64,000 nucleotides of DNA, taken from Pedobacter cryoconitis (GTDB taxonomy: Bacteria; Bacteroidota; Bacteroidia; Sphingobacteriales; Sphingobacteriaceae). The DNA is taken from the NCBI RefSeq assembly GCF_014200605.1, contig NZ_JACHCE010000010.1:1-64000 (forward strand). Direction: 5' to 3'. The translations under genes were made by a program, and so were the position numbers. Below, in pieces: positions 44,512 through 54,258 of the stretch; position 1 is the stretch's first letter, and each line of letters opens with the position of its first letter. The notes under the pieces were generated by a model. That model worked only from the letters and a program-made list of their open reading frames with translations. It ran no database searches and was not told the origin of the DNA.

Positions 44512-45321
44512 ATGCAGGTATTACCAGCTATAGATTTATCAGCATATATTAAGCATTACCTCTTTTTAAATACGAAGAATAAAGAGGTAAAGAAATTGCG
44601 TTTATTTTCTGATGGAAATACAGGAATGGTATTTTCTTTTAAAAATCAGCTGATTGCCCAATTTAGCGGGCCGAATACTCCTGTTTATCTGCCGGATTCT
44701 TTTATATACGGACAACTAAATTCCTTTAAAGATCTGTATTGCAAGGGAGAAACCTCGTTAATGATCATTGTTTTTCATCCGCATGGTTTGAATCACATCT
44801 TGTCAATTCCGTCAAAAGAACTCAACGATACAAATATTAAAACGCAGGACCTATTTGGCTCAAAGGGAACTGAGCTTCAGGATAAACTGTTTGAAAGCGG
44901 GAATATACAAGATAGAATTTCCTTAGCAGAAGATTTTTTCAGAAAGATAATTGCAACGAAAAATCCAGCTGCACAGCCCCTGATTACTGCTTCTATTAAT
45001 TATATCACACAGCATAAGGGATTAATCCCTATTAAAAGCCTTTTGGAGTTTACAGGCCTTCATGAAAGAAAACTCGAGCGTAATTTTATGGAAACCATCG
45101 GGATCAGCCCTAAAAGATTCAGTAATATTATCAAACTGCATGTATTTCTGAAACAACTGAGAGACAGAGCTGATCAAACCAATCTGACCTGTCTTGGTTA
45201 TGAAGCCGGTTATTATGATCAACCGCATCTGATCAGGGAATTTAAGAAATACACAGGGCTCACTCCAGGTCAATACAGCAGTTTATCAAACCCATTGGCT
45301 ATTAATTTCCTGGGATTCTAA
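44512..45321 (+). CDS. AraC-family transcriptional regulator
   Basis: A 269-aa regulator with an N-terminal domain of the type with opening IDLSAYIKHYLFL and a FSGPNTPVYL strand (DUF6597-like), and a C-terminal AraC DNA-binding domain (about 165-258; ITQHKGLIPIKSLLEFTGLHERKLERNFMETIGISPKRF, then YYDQPHLIREFKKYTGLTPGQY). It is probably co-transcribed with the esterase. Confidence 0.9.
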   Translation: MQVLPAIDLSAYIKHYLFLNTKNKEVKKLRLFSDGNTGMVFSFKNQLIAQFSGPNTPVYLPDSFIYGQLNSFKDLYCKGETSLMIIVFHPHGLNHILSIPSKELNDTNIKTQDLFGSKGTELQDKLFESGNIQDRISLAEDFFRKIIATKNPAAQPLITASINYITQHKGLIPIKSLLEFTGLHERKLERNFMETIGISPKRFSNIIKLHVFLKQLRDRADQTNLTCLGYEAGYYDQPHLIREFKKYTGLTPGQYSSLSNPLAINFLGF

Positions 45322-45371
45322 GTCATGAAGAAGCTGTCGGATTTGTACATTTTTTAAAAATACGCCTTCCA

Positions 45372-45379
45372 TACCTTTG
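45372..45379 (+). promoter_or_regulatory. -7 box TACCTTTG of the nitrilase gene
   Basis: TACCTTTG matches TAnnTTTG and lies 18 nt before the ATG at 45398. A TTTG at 45342 is too far upstream for the usual 19-nt spacing. Confidence 0.45.
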
Positions 45380-45397
45380 TTATAAAAAATAATAAAG

Positions 45398-46345
45398 ATG
45401 GAAAAACTCAAAATAGCTACAGCACAATTTGAACATAAAAGTGGTGATAAGAAATATAATCTTTCAGTCATAGCTGAGCTGGCAGCTAAGGCAGCGGCAG
45501 ATGGTACACAGGTAATTGCTTTTCACGAGTGTTCAATCACAGGATATACCTTTGCCAGAAATCTCTCTCAGGAACAAATGCTTCATTTAGCAGAATTTAT
45601 TCCCACAGGAGAAAGTATTTTAGAACTTAAGGCTATTGCTGCCCGATATAATATTGTAATTCTCGCTGGTCTTTTTGAAAAGGATCAGGACGATAACCTG
45701 TTTAAAGCATATGTATGTGTAGATAAAGACGGACTGGTCGCTAAATTCAGGAAATTACACCCTTTTATCAATCCTTTCCTTATACCAGGTGATAATTATT
45801 GTGTTTTTGAGCTTTATGGGTGGAAATGTGGTATTCTGATCTGTTATGATAATAATATCATTGAAAATGTAAGGGCAACAAAACTGCTTGGCGCCGATAT
45901 CATTTTTATGCCCCATGTGACTATGTGTACGCCTTCTACAAGACCGGGAGCAGGATTTGTAGCCACAGCGCTTTGGGAAAACAGAGAAAATGATCCTACT
46001 TCTCTGCGCCTGGAATTTGAAGGAATGAAAGGCCGTGACTGGCTGATGAAATGGTTACCTGCAAGGTCTTATGATAATGCCATTTATACGATATTTTCTA
46101 ATCCAATAGGAATGGATGATGATCAGTTAAAAAATGGATGCTCAATGATTATTGATCCTTTTGGAGATATATTAAGTGAATGCAAAACTTTAGGTGACAG
46201 CTATGTAACAGCTATTCTGACCCCCGAAAAACTAACACAGGCAGGAGGATATCGTTACCTGCAGGCCAGAAGACCTGAGCTGTATGGTGATATTATCAGT
46301 CTTCCGCATCAATCAGAACAAAAAGTGGTGTGGCTTAATGAATAA
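45398..46345 (+). CDS. Nitrilase-superfamily amidase (C-N hydrolase)
   Basis: A 315-aa cytoplasmic hydrolase with the catalytic triad Glu44 (AFHECSITG), Lys119 (KFRKLHPF) and Cys149 (GILICYDNN). It hydrolyses an amide or nitrile; the exact branch is not clear. The Asp-Asn after Cys differs from the usual YD-x-RFPE pattern of omega-amidases. Its 3' end overlaps the convergent response-regulator gene by 11 nt. Confidence 0.9.
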   Translation: MEKLKIATAQFEHKSGDKKYNLSVIAELAAKAAADGTQVIAFHECSITGYTFARNLSQEQMLHLAEFIPTGESILELKAIAARYNIVILAGLFEKDQDDNLFKAYVCVDKDGLVAKFRKLHPFINPFLIPGDNYCVFELYGWKCGILICYDNNIIENVRATKLLGADIIFMPHVTMCTPSTRPGAGFVATALWENRENDPTSLRLEFEGMKGRDWLMKWLPARSYDNAIYTIFSNPIGMDDDQLKNGCSMIIDPFGDILSECKTLGDSYVTAILTPEKLTQAGGYRYLQARRPELYGDIISLPHQSEQKVVWLNE

Positions 46346-47006
46346 TCAGCATATACCCTACCCCTCTGATATTTAAGATCTCAATTTTAGGATCTGATTT
46401 AAGATAAGACCTGAGCCTGGATATAAAAACGTCCAGGCTTCTTCCTGTAAAGAAACTTTCGTATTCCCATAATTCCGACAGGATATCTGATCTTTTTACG
46501 ATTTGATTCTGGTGCTCCAGCAGCATCCTTAAAAGCTCTGACTCTCTATAGGAGATTTTTTTCTCTTTCCCATTTAAAGCCAATGTATTATATATAGCAT
46601 CAAAAAAATAATTTCCTATAACATATTTGGTAGGAATGATTTTGTCTAATCGTTTTAGCTGTGCTTCCATACGAACAATCAATTCTTCGATACTATATGG
46701 TTTCTTCATATAATCATTAGCTCCTATTCCAAAGCCTTTGATCACATCGGCGGTCTGAACTCTTGCTGTAACAAAGATAATTGGAGTCTGATGATCTGTT
46801 TCCCTGATTTTTTGGGCCAGATCAAAACCATCTAATTCCGGGACCATGACATCTAAAACTACGATATCCGGTTTGACATTTGTAAAATGCTGAAATGCAT
46901 CTGCCCCATTGGTATAATGGTTTACAGAATATCCTTTAAATTCCAGACAATCAGATACGATTTGGGCCAGATCCATTTCATCTTCAACAAATAATATATC
47001 AGTCAT
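46335..47006 (-). CDS. OmpR/PhoB-family response regulator
   Basis: A 223-aa regulator: receiver domain (1-118; Glu8-Asp9, phosphoacceptor Asp52 in VVLDVMVPELDG, KPYSIEEL) and winged-helix DNA-binding domain (about 128-222, REIGELLRMLLEH-like: YRESELLRMLLEH, FTGRSLDVFISRLRSYL). It pairs with the kinase encoded 3 nt upstream. Confidence 0.94.
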   Translation of the reverse strand: MTDILFVEDEMDLAQIVSDCLEFKGYSVNHYTNGADAFQHFTNVKPDIVVLDVMVPELDGFDLAQKIRETDHQTPIIFVTARVQTADVIKGFGIGANDYMKKPYSIEELIVRMEAQLKRLDKIIPTKYVIGNYFFDAIYNTLALNGKEKKISYRESELLRMLLEHQNQIVKRSDILSELWEYESFFTGRSLDVFISRLRSYLKSDPKIEILNIRGVGYMLIIH

Positions 47007-47009
47007 AAT

Positions 47010-48392
47010 TTATAATTTAACAGGAATTAGAATTGTAAAAATACTGCCGCTCTTTTCATTACTGAACAACGTAATTGTGCCATTATGCTGATCAATGACT
47101 TGTTTAACGTAAGCGAGCCCCAGACCAAATCCTTTGACCCTTACCAGCCGCTTATCAGGAACCCTGAAAAACTGATCAAATACATCTTTTTGGTAAATCT
47201 CAGGAATACCTATACCATTATCACTTACCGTCAAAACCCAACCCTTTTTTGTTAGCCTGCTTCTGATTAATATTTTAGGTTTTACCAATGTATATTTTAT
47301 AGCGTTATCTATCAGATTTCTTATCGCATTTCCAAGATGAACATGGTCAGCCAATAGTTCAGGAACATCATCCAGGTACATCTGTATATCAGCAGGTTCT
47401 TCTACCAGTGCATATTTTTTAACTATATCTTTGATCAAAAGATTAACATCAATCAGTTCTCTGAATAAGACCATCTTATGATGTTCAAAGACTGATAACT
47501 CTAATATCATTTCTATCAAACGGGAAAGATGATCCAGCTCATTTTTGGAGACATTCAGATATAAATTGGTTTTATCTTTATCTTCCAGAACTTCATAGTT
47601 ACGCATGGCTTCAATAGCTACTGAAACAGTTGAAAGTGGGGTTTTCAACTCATGGGTCATATTATTGATCATATCATTTTTAACAACGGATAATTTCCTC
47701 TGCATAAAAATGGTCACCAGCATATAGATAAAACAGGAAGTCGTAAACAAGATCAGTAAAATTGAAGCCCCGAACTGCCATTTCATTTTCTGCAACACAT
47801 GTAGAACAGGTGCTTTATATGGAATTGCCTGATAAACCTGGGCAGCACCACTTTCTGTAATTTTATAGTTTCCGGTCGTCTTATTAAATTTAAGATCCAC
47901 AGGAGGTAAATCTGTTTCTGCAATTCTGGAAGTTACATTCATTATTCTGCCTTTTTCAATCAGTTTGGCAGGTACAGTTTCAACTGCTATGGTTGCCGGA
48001 TAAGCTACCATAGCTGATAGTCTTGGTGTTAATGTACCAACAGGCAATTTCTGAACAACCTCAGCCGGCATAGTTCTGACTGGTATGGTTCTACCCGGCA
48101 TGGTTCTGCCCGGCATGGTTCTGCCAGCTGTTATTGATTTCCCGGCTTTTACTGGCGTATAATTCTGATCAGGCATTGTTCTGATGGCAGTTGTCGAATA
48201 GGCAATTATAGATTTTGCATTCGCAGGCACCCCCACACTATCCATAGGAAGGAACAGATCAAAGTCTGATGAAAACAGAGGCTGGCCACTATAGTATTTA
48301 TAATCTTTATATAACCAGAGGCCTTGTGTAAGTATAACCCCCAGGATACAGATGGTCATTAAACCTAAGATATATTTTATGCGGTTTGTCAT
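47010..48392 (-). CDS. HisKA sensor histidine kinase with repeat-bearing sensor domain
   Basis: A 460-aa kinase: TM1 (about 8-28), a periplasmic sensor region (about 30-205), TM2 (about 208-230), HisKA with phosphoacceptor His247 in THELKTPL, and an HATPase domain (NAIRNLIDNAIKYT, DNGIGIP, GFGLGLAYV). The sensor region contains a GRTMP pentapeptide repeated between residues 90 and 109 with a further RTMP at 71-74. It is divergent from the DUF4270-kelch pair, a likely target. Confidence 0.93.
   Translation of the reverse strand: MTNRIKYILGLMTICILGVILTQGLWLYKDYKYYSGQPLFSSDFDLFLPMDSVGVPANAKSIIAYSTTAIRTMPDQNYTPVKAGKSITAGRTMPGRTMPGRTIPVRTMPAEVVQKLPVGTLTPRLSAMVAYPATIAVETVPAKLIEKGRIMNVTSRIAETDLPPVDLKFNKTTGNYKITESGAAQVYQAIPYKAPVLHVLQKMKWQFGASILLILFTTSCFIYMLVTIFMQRKLSVVKNDMINNMTHELKTPLSTVSVAIEAMRNYEVLEDKDKTNLYLNVSKNELDHLSRLIEMILELSVFEHHKMVLFRELIDVNLLIKDIVKKYALVEEPADIQMYLDDVPELLADHVHLGNAIRNLIDNAIKYTLVKPKILIRSRLTKKGWVLTVSDNGIGIPEIYQKDVFDQFFRVPDKRLVRVKGFGLGLAYVKQVIDQHNGTITLFSNEKSGSIFTILIPVKL
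48066..48125 (-). repeat. 15-bp in-frame tandem repeat in the sensor kinase gene
   Basis: Four 15-bp units on the plus strand, two of them identical CGGCATGGTTCTGCC (48096-48110 and 48111-48125) and two diverged (48066-48080, 48081-48095). They encode the GRTMP/VRTMP repeats of the periplasmic sensor domain. Confidence 0.9.
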
Positions 48393-48529
48393 ATTCCTTT
48401 ATCTCCGATCATGGCAGCAAATGTAATTTGCTCATCTTAAGGAACCACATCACTTAACTCTTTTTAACATATTGTAACCTTCATTAACACTATTCAAGCT
48501 CATATTTGACCAAATAATTTTAGTTAAAA

Positions 48530-49885
48530 ATGAAACACACTTCTACTATTTACAGGTTAACCTGCCTCGCATTTTGCTTCATGGCCATTCTTTTTGCCTC
48601 CTGTAAAAAGGGTAAGACGTTCAGTCCGGGAGGTAATGATGAAATCCATATAGAGACTGTTGATACTGTTCAGGTTAAAGCTTCGACTTATCTGCTGGAT
48701 TCTTTACCGACCACAAATACCGGGGGAATATTAGTGGGACAAATAGATGATAAGGATTTTGGAATATTAAAAGCATCTTCTTATTTCAGAATTGTACCCC
48801 CTGCTGCAGGTGTACCTACTATTCCAAAAGGAGCAACATTTGACTCGTTCAACCTCGTATTAAAATATAATAAATCAACTTCAGGAGATACAAGCGTTCA
48901 GCAAAACTATACCGTTCAACGCCTCACAGAGGAAATGATTTTACGTAAAGTCCCTGGTCCTACTGAAGGTGAACAAATTCCGCTATATGTAAAAGCAGAG
49001 GCATTATATAGTACAACTACATTTAAACATGAAATGGTTCCGATAGGCAATTTAGCATTACAAGTGAAGCCTTTGAGTGGGGACAGCATTATCATTCCTT
49101 TGAATGAAGCACTGGGAAGAGAGTTTTTAGATCTTATGAATAAAAAAGACAGCCGTTTTATCAGTGAGGCCGAATTTATTAAATACTTTAAAGGTATAGT
49201 CCTCAAGACAAAAACAGGTAATAGCATTAACGGGTTTAAAGCTGATGCAGTGAAGATGAATGTCAATTATAACTATGTCAATTCAGAAGGGTTCACCAAA
49301 AAAGATCAGGTAGTCTTTTCAGCAAAATCTGTCGATTATCAATTTAATCATTTTGATACGGACAGAAGTCAGACCAAACTTAAAACACTAAGCAATACCA
49401 ACAAAGAAGTGAGTGCTGCACTTACCGGACAAATGTTATTTATTCAGGGAGGAACAGGTTTAGTTACTAAACTTCAATTTCCTACGCTGGTCAATTTTCT
49501 TAATGAATCAAAAAAAGTAGTAAACAAGATTGAGCTGCTTATTGAGACCAAACCGACTTACTATTCAGTTTTTAATGCGCCTCCAAAAATGATCTTATTT
49601 ATTGCAAACTCTGCAAATGTACCCAAGAGCATTCTGCCGAACAATTATAAAGAAGGAAATCAAACAGCCGATTTTGAGCCAGGTAACGACATAGGATCAA
49701 CAGGTAAATACAGATTTATACTTACTCAATACGCTACAGAACTAAAAAAAGGAACTTATAAAAACACTTCCTTATTCTTAAGTATACCAACAGAACAGTT
49801 ACTGAATTCTGTGAGCAGAGCTCAATTGTATACCAATGAGACAAAACCTTCTATCAAGCTTATAATTACATACACTAAATATTAA
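48530..49885 (+). CDS. DUF4270 lipoprotein
   Basis: A 451-aa exported lipoprotein with lipobox LFASC (Cys25) and the DUF4270 pattern (VQVKASTYLLDSLPTTNTGGILVGQIDDKDFGILKASSYFRI), strand-rich throughout, ending KPSIKLIITYTK. Function unknown; family members are surface proteins of Bacteroidota. The kelch lipoprotein starts 11 nt later, so the two are surely co-transcribed and probably act together. Confidence 0.88.
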   Translation: MKHTSTIYRLTCLAFCFMAILFASCKKGKTFSPGGNDEIHIETVDTVQVKASTYLLDSLPTTNTGGILVGQIDDKDFGILKASSYFRIVPPAAGVPTIPKGATFDSFNLVLKYNKSTSGDTSVQQNYTVQRLTEEMILRKVPGPTEGEQIPLYVKAEALYSTTTFKHEMVPIGNLALQVKPLSGDSIIIPLNEALGREFLDLMNKKDSRFISEAEFIKYFKGIVLKTKTGNSINGFKADAVKMNVNYNYVNSEGFTKKDQVVFSAKSVDYQFNHFDTDRSQTKLKTLSNTNKEVSAALTGQMLFIQGGTGLVTKLQFPTLVNFLNESKKVVNKIELLIETKPTYYSVFNAPPKMILFIANSANVPKSILPNNYKEGNQTADFEPGNDIGSTGKYRFILTQYATELKKGTYKNTSLFLSIPTEQLLNSVSRAQLYTNETKPSIKLIITYTKY

Positions 49886-49896
49886 ATTCTAAAAAA

Positions 49897-50886
49897 ATGA
49901 TTAAAAAATTATTATCCGCCTCCTTTATTATCGTCATCATATTATTAGGAAGCTGTAAAAAAGACAAAAATGACGATCCAACAGAATGGGTAAGAGGGTC
50001 TGATTTTGAAGGTCCTCCGCGTAGTGCTGCTGCAAGCTTCATCATAGATGGAAAAATTTATATAACCGGAGGATTTAACGGAGAGAAAAGATTAAACGAC
50101 CTCTGGATGTATGATCCAAAATTAACAAACTGGTATAGAATTGCGAATGCAGATTTCCCGGGCGAAGCCAGAAACTATGCTGTAGCTTTTAGTGTGAATG
50201 GAAAAGGTTATGTAGGTACTGGATCGAACGGTACAGATGCCCTGAAAGATTTCTATCAATTTACCCCGGAAACTAAACAATGGAAAAAGATTGCTGATTT
50301 CCCTGGTGATCCGAGATATGGGGCAGTTGCCTTTTCTGGTAGTGCTAAAGGTTTTGTGGGTTCAGGTACCTCAATCAATGGAGATCTTAAAGATTTCTAT
50401 AGCTACAACCCTGTTTCAGATAGCTGGACACAGGTGACTAGTTTACCAGGTACTAAAAGAGCTTATGCTTTTACTTTCACCATCGGAGATCTTTCTTATA
50501 TCGGCAGTGGAACTAATAACGGAGCTAACCTATCCGATTTATGGAGCTATAATACGCAAAGTGATGCCTGGGTAAAAAAGAATGAGATTTATCGGGATGA
50601 TAAAATAGAAAGCAATAAAAAATACCAGTATGACCTTAGACGCAGATCTGCATCGGCATTTACAATTGGCAATAAGGCATATATTACAGGAGGAATTTCA
50701 AGCGGTGTAACCGGAACAACATGGGCTTACGATCCGACAATAGATCTTTGGGAACAACATCAGGACTTCCAGGGTGTTTCAAGGGAATCGGCAATCGGCT
50801 TCGGGGTAGACGGCAAAGGATATGTGACTACAGGTAAAAACTCGAGCTATTTCGATGACCTTTGGGTATTTTCGCCAAGCAAATAA
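49897..50886 (+). CDS. Kelch-repeat beta-propeller lipoprotein
   Basis: A 329-aa lipoprotein (lipobox LLGSC, Cys20) with about six kelch motifs, each with a G-G or G-S pair then a spaced W and Y: ITGGFNGEKRLNDLWMYDP, VGTGSNGTDALKDFYQFTP, VGSGTSINGDLKDFYSYNP, IGSGTNNGANLSDLWSYNT and ITGGISSGVTGTTWAYDP, then YVTTGKNSSYFDDLWVF. It should fold into a beta-propeller binding a partner at the cell surface. Confidence 0.9.
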   Translation: MIKKLLSASFIIVIILLGSCKKDKNDDPTEWVRGSDFEGPPRSAAASFIIDGKIYITGGFNGEKRLNDLWMYDPKLTNWYRIANADFPGEARNYAVAFSVNGKGYVGTGSNGTDALKDFYQFTPETKQWKKIADFPGDPRYGAVAFSGSAKGFVGSGTSINGDLKDFYSYNPVSDSWTQVTSLPGTKRAYAFTFTIGDLSYIGSGTNNGANLSDLWSYNTQSDAWVKKNEIYRDDKIESNKKYQYDLRRRSASAFTIGNKAYITGGISSGVTGTTWAYDPTIDLWEQHQDFQGVSRESAIGFGVDGKGYVTTGKNSSYFDDLWVFSPSK

Positions 50887-50899
50887 TATTTCAATTGTT

Positions 50900-50951
50900 A
50901 AAAGAGCATGGCTAAAAAGGATATAATAATCCTTTTTAGCCATGCTCTTTT
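50900..50951. terminator. Bidirectional terminator, perfect 23-bp stem
   Basis: Arm 50900-50922 is complementary to 50929-50951 over 23 bp with a 6-nt loop and T runs on both strands. It separates the kelch gene from the convergent hydrolase gene. Confidence 0.9.
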
Positions 50952-50972
50952 TTATACCAACCAACTATCAGC

Positions 50973-52856
50973 CTACTCTACAACCTTTAGTGTAAGATGC
51001 GATTGTTTTTCACCAGCTGTATAAATCCGGTGCGTTGCTTTTAAATAATCAGCTGGTTTAGCCTGATAAATATCCATAAACTGGTTCGGGTTACGATCCA
51101 CTAAAGGAAACCATGAACTTTGTACCTGCACCATGATCCGATGACCTTTTAAAAAGGTATGGTTGGCATCCTGCAATTCAAATTTCACTTCGGTAACCTG
51201 TCCGGGAACCAAAGGTTCAGGTTTAGAAAGACTATTGCGGTACTTAGCCCTGATCACATCTCCACGGACCAATTGCTGAAATCCACTCAGCTTAATGTGA
51301 GCAGGTGTATTTTTTCTGTTCATGGTGCTATCAGGATAAACATCAATTAATTTAACTACAAAATCGGCATCTGTACCCGTTACAGAAACAAATAGATCGG
51401 CTAAGATATGTCCGGCAATAGTGACGTCTTTATCCAGAACAGGAGAAGAATAAACCATCACATCGGGTCTGAAAGCTGCAAAACGCTGATCCTCGATCAT
51501 GTATTCACGTCCCGGGCTAATTCTGATTTCGGAAGTAAATGGTACAGGCTTTTCCGGATCACTTACATATTCATCATAAGCTCCGGACCCCGCTGCAGGG
51601 TTTAAGGACAAAGTATGACCAGGACTTAAATAAAGATCAACATCTTTTGCTTCGGCCGGTGGCCATACTTTATAATTTTTCCATTGATTAGTCCCTGTTT
51701 CAAAGACAATGACTCTTGGCAACCCTGCAGTAACTTTTCCTTTAAGATGTTCATTGAAAAATGGAAACTCAATTTTCTCCCGGTAATACACACTTGTTTC
51801 TGAACCAAAATCTACATTTCCTAAAGAAGAGCCACTTGATCTCGCCCATCCTCCATGTGCCCAGGGGCCCATCACCAATATATTATCAGGATTGGAATTT
51901 TGTTTATTAATAGCTTCAAAAGTCTTCAGCGGGCCATATAAATCTTCGGCATCAAACCAACCCCCAACCGTTAAAACAGCTGGTTTCACTCCTTTTAAAT
52001 GTGGTAAAGGTGTACGGCTTTGCCAGAATTGATCATAATTACCATGTTTCATAAATTCATGCCACACCGGAATCTGATTCTTATAATACTTATCATTCAG
52101 ATTGGTAAATGTACCTTCCTTTAGAAAAAACTGATATCCATCTTCTGTACCTAAATTGAGCCTTTCGGGAGCTTTAATTGTTGGCTGCGGCCTGATTTGC
52201 CCAAAAGTGGAGAAAAACATAAAATTTCCCAAAAAGAAGGCTCCATTGTGGGTAATATCATCACCAACATACCAGTCTGTCACAGGTGCTTGCGGGGATA
52301 CTGCTTTTAAGGCAGGGTGATTACTTAAGATACTGGCTGTAGCGTAAAAACCAGGATATGAAATCCCCCATGCCCCTGCTTTCCCATTATTACCCGGGAT
52401 ATTTTTAATCAGCCAGTCAATAGTATCATAAGTATCACTGCTCTCATCAATCTGATTCTTTCCTTTCTTCTGTGGATTAAAAGGTCTGGTATCTACGAAA
52501 TTTCCTTCCGACATCCATTTCCCCCTAACATCCTGATAAACGAAAATGTACCCTTCTCTGATAAAAAGTGACGAAGGACCAAGATTTGTTCTGTATTTTT
52601 CAGCTCCATAAGGAGCTACAGAATATGGGGTACGGTTAATGATAAAGGGATACTTTTCGGCTTTATCTTTAGGAATATAAATAGAAGTAAATAACCTGAC
52701 CCCATCACGCATGGGAATCAACCGTTCAATTTTAGTATAATTCGTTCTGATATAAACAGAATCAGGATTATTAGTCACCCCCTGTGTGTATCCGGAAAAT
52801 CCGGATAACAACAGCAGGCCGTTTAGCAACAAACGTATTCTTATGTTTCGAAGCAT
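50973..52856 (-). CDS. Exported CocE/NonD-family hydrolase (X-Pro peptidase S15 type)
   Basis: A 627-aa serine hydrolase with signal peptide (about 1-25). Nucleophile Ser166 lies in GAWGISYPGF; a catalytic Asp is probably in the GGWFDAEDLYG segment and His in the PWAHGGW segment. The C-terminal third is the jelly-roll domain of X-Pro dipeptidyl-peptidase C-terminus. Relatives cleave alpha-amino acid esters, glutaryl-cephalosporin or X-Pro dipeptides. It is last in an operon with SusC and SusD genes, so it may process the imported ligand. Confidence 0.9.
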   Translation of the reverse strand: MLRNIRIRLLLNGLLLLSGFSGYTQGVTNNPDSVYIRTNYTKIERLIPMRDGVRLFTSIYIPKDKAEKYPFIINRTPYSVAPYGAEKYRTNLGPSSLFIREGYIFVYQDVRGKWMSEGNFVDTRPFNPQKKGKNQIDESSDTYDTIDWLIKNIPGNNGKAGAWGISYPGFYATASILSNHPALKAVSPQAPVTDWYVGDDITHNGAFFLGNFMFFSTFGQIRPQPTIKAPERLNLGTEDGYQFFLKEGTFTNLNDKYYKNQIPVWHEFMKHGNYDQFWQSRTPLPHLKGVKPAVLTVGGWFDAEDLYGPLKTFEAINKQNSNPDNILVMGPWAHGGWARSSGSSLGNVDFGSETSVYYREKIEFPFFNEHLKGKVTAGLPRVIVFETGTNQWKNYKVWPPAEAKDVDLYLSPGHTLSLNPAAGSGAYDEYVSDPEKPVPFTSEIRISPGREYMIEDQRFAAFRPDVMVYSSPVLDKDVTIAGHILADLFVSVTGTDADFVVKLIDVYPDSTMNRKNTPAHIKLSGFQQLVRGDVIRAKYRNSLSKPEPLVPGQVTEVKFELQDANHTFLKGHRIMVQVQSSWFPLVDRNPNQFMDIYQAKPADYLKATHRIYTAGEKQSHLTLKVVE

Positions 52857-52894
52857 AATATTTTATTTAAATCTTTTTAAGATACCAATTAAGT

Positions 52895-54247
52895 TTATTT
52901 ATTAAACTTATCCCAGTTTACTTCACTTGAAGGCCTTTCCAACTGCGTAAATACGGCTCCAGCATCTAATGTAACATCAATTTCACTTAAACGGTCATAT
53001 CTTCTCAGGTCAAACCATCTGTGCCCGGCTGGTTCAAACCACAGAGAATATCTTCTCTGAAACAGAATTTCAGTAATCAGGGCATTCAGGTTCTTCTCTC
53101 CGGTATAAACAGTAAGGTTAGCAGCGGTTCTGATCCTGTTAATCGCTGTTACCGCATCGTCAAAATGACCTAACTGCGCCGAAGCCTCCGCATAAATCAG
53201 TACCAGTTCTTCATTCCTGATGAATGGAACAGCCGAAGTATTAGTTGCCCAGCGTTTATCCTGATATAAACTGGATAAAGGAATAGTACCTACTGTATTA
53301 ATTAAAGGGGTGTTACGGACAAAGATCTTTTTTGTTATCCGCGAATCACCTGGCAAAGCATCTTTCACAAAAGAAGGATGTACTACCGGTAAATTACTCA
53401 CATTTGAATTCAGCACATAGAAAAACGGGTTAAATGCTTCTGGCGGTGCTCCATAAACATGTGCAGGACCAAGATCCAGGTCTCCTGTTATACTGAAAAA
53501 TGAAAGGCTTAATGCGTCTAATGCACCCTGCCAGTCTTTCTGATAAATAGCAGTTCTTGCCGCCAGTGCCCGGTTAACTTTAGCCAGTCCTGCAGGTGAA
53601 CTAAAAGGGGCATAACCCGAAGTCAGCTTAAAAGGTAAGGTCGTACCGGCTTTTGTTAAATCGGTATAACCATCTTTCAAAACAGCCTGAATAGCCTTCA
53701 GCGCTTCTTCATAAGTTACAAAAGGACCTGGTTTCGACTCATTGGAAACATCAATCCTGATCCCGTTTTTATATTGCGAATTAGCAGGGATCAGGTACTG
53801 ATAACCTTGTATAGTCTTAGCAAATCCACTATAAGCTAATTTCTGTTCTGCAGTAATTACAGAGGTATTATTAACCGCACTGATTAGAACATTGGCCTGT
53901 TTAATTGCCTGATAAGGACTTAAATAAATATTGGCAACACCATAGAAATCTGCATCTGGTTTTCTGCCCCCCAGTCCAAGCCAGAATTGGATATTCCGGG
54001 AATCATTAGAATTAAAATACCATACGTCCCTGCCAAACGTACCAAAAGCATTTTGGGCAGTAGCTACATAGTCTTTACTTCTGGATTCCAGACCAGAAAC
54101 AAGATTCTGTAACTGTGCAGCATTTGCATTGTTGGTTACACTGGCTATGGAAGGATTATTTGGATCCGGAATATTATCCAGTTTGCAGGAAGTGGCTAAT
54201 AAAACAACTGCAAACGTTATATAGGTAATAATAGATTGATTTTTCAT
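52895..54247 (-). CDS. SusD/RagB-family surface lipoprotein
   Basis: A 450-aa lipoprotein (lipobox LATSC, Cys21) with SusD signatures: DNIPDPNNPSIASV after the Cys, YLSPYQAIKQANVLISAV, RNEELVLIYAEASAQLG and the C-terminal LWFEPAGHRWFDLRRY. It binds ligand above the SusC barrel. It follows SusC by 11 nt and precedes the CocE gene by 38 nt. Confidence 0.93.
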   Translation of the reverse strand: MKNQSIITYITFAVVLLATSCKLDNIPDPNNPSIASVTNNANAAQLQNLVSGLESRSKDYVATAQNAFGTFGRDVWYFNSNDSRNIQFWLGLGGRKPDADFYGVANIYLSPYQAIKQANVLISAVNNTSVITAEQKLAYSGFAKTIQGYQYLIPANSQYKNGIRIDVSNESKPGPFVTYEEALKAIQAVLKDGYTDLTKAGTTLPFKLTSGYAPFSSPAGLAKVNRALAARTAIYQKDWQGALDALSLSFFSITGDLDLGPAHVYGAPPEAFNPFFYVLNSNVSNLPVVHPSFVKDALPGDSRITKKIFVRNTPLINTVGTIPLSSLYQDKRWATNTSAVPFIRNEELVLIYAEASAQLGHFDDAVTAINRIRTAANLTVYTGEKNLNALITEILFQRRYSLWFEPAGHRWFDLRRYDRLSEIDVTLDAGAVFTQLERPSSEVNWDKFNK

Positions 54248-54258
54248 TGGGATATTTT

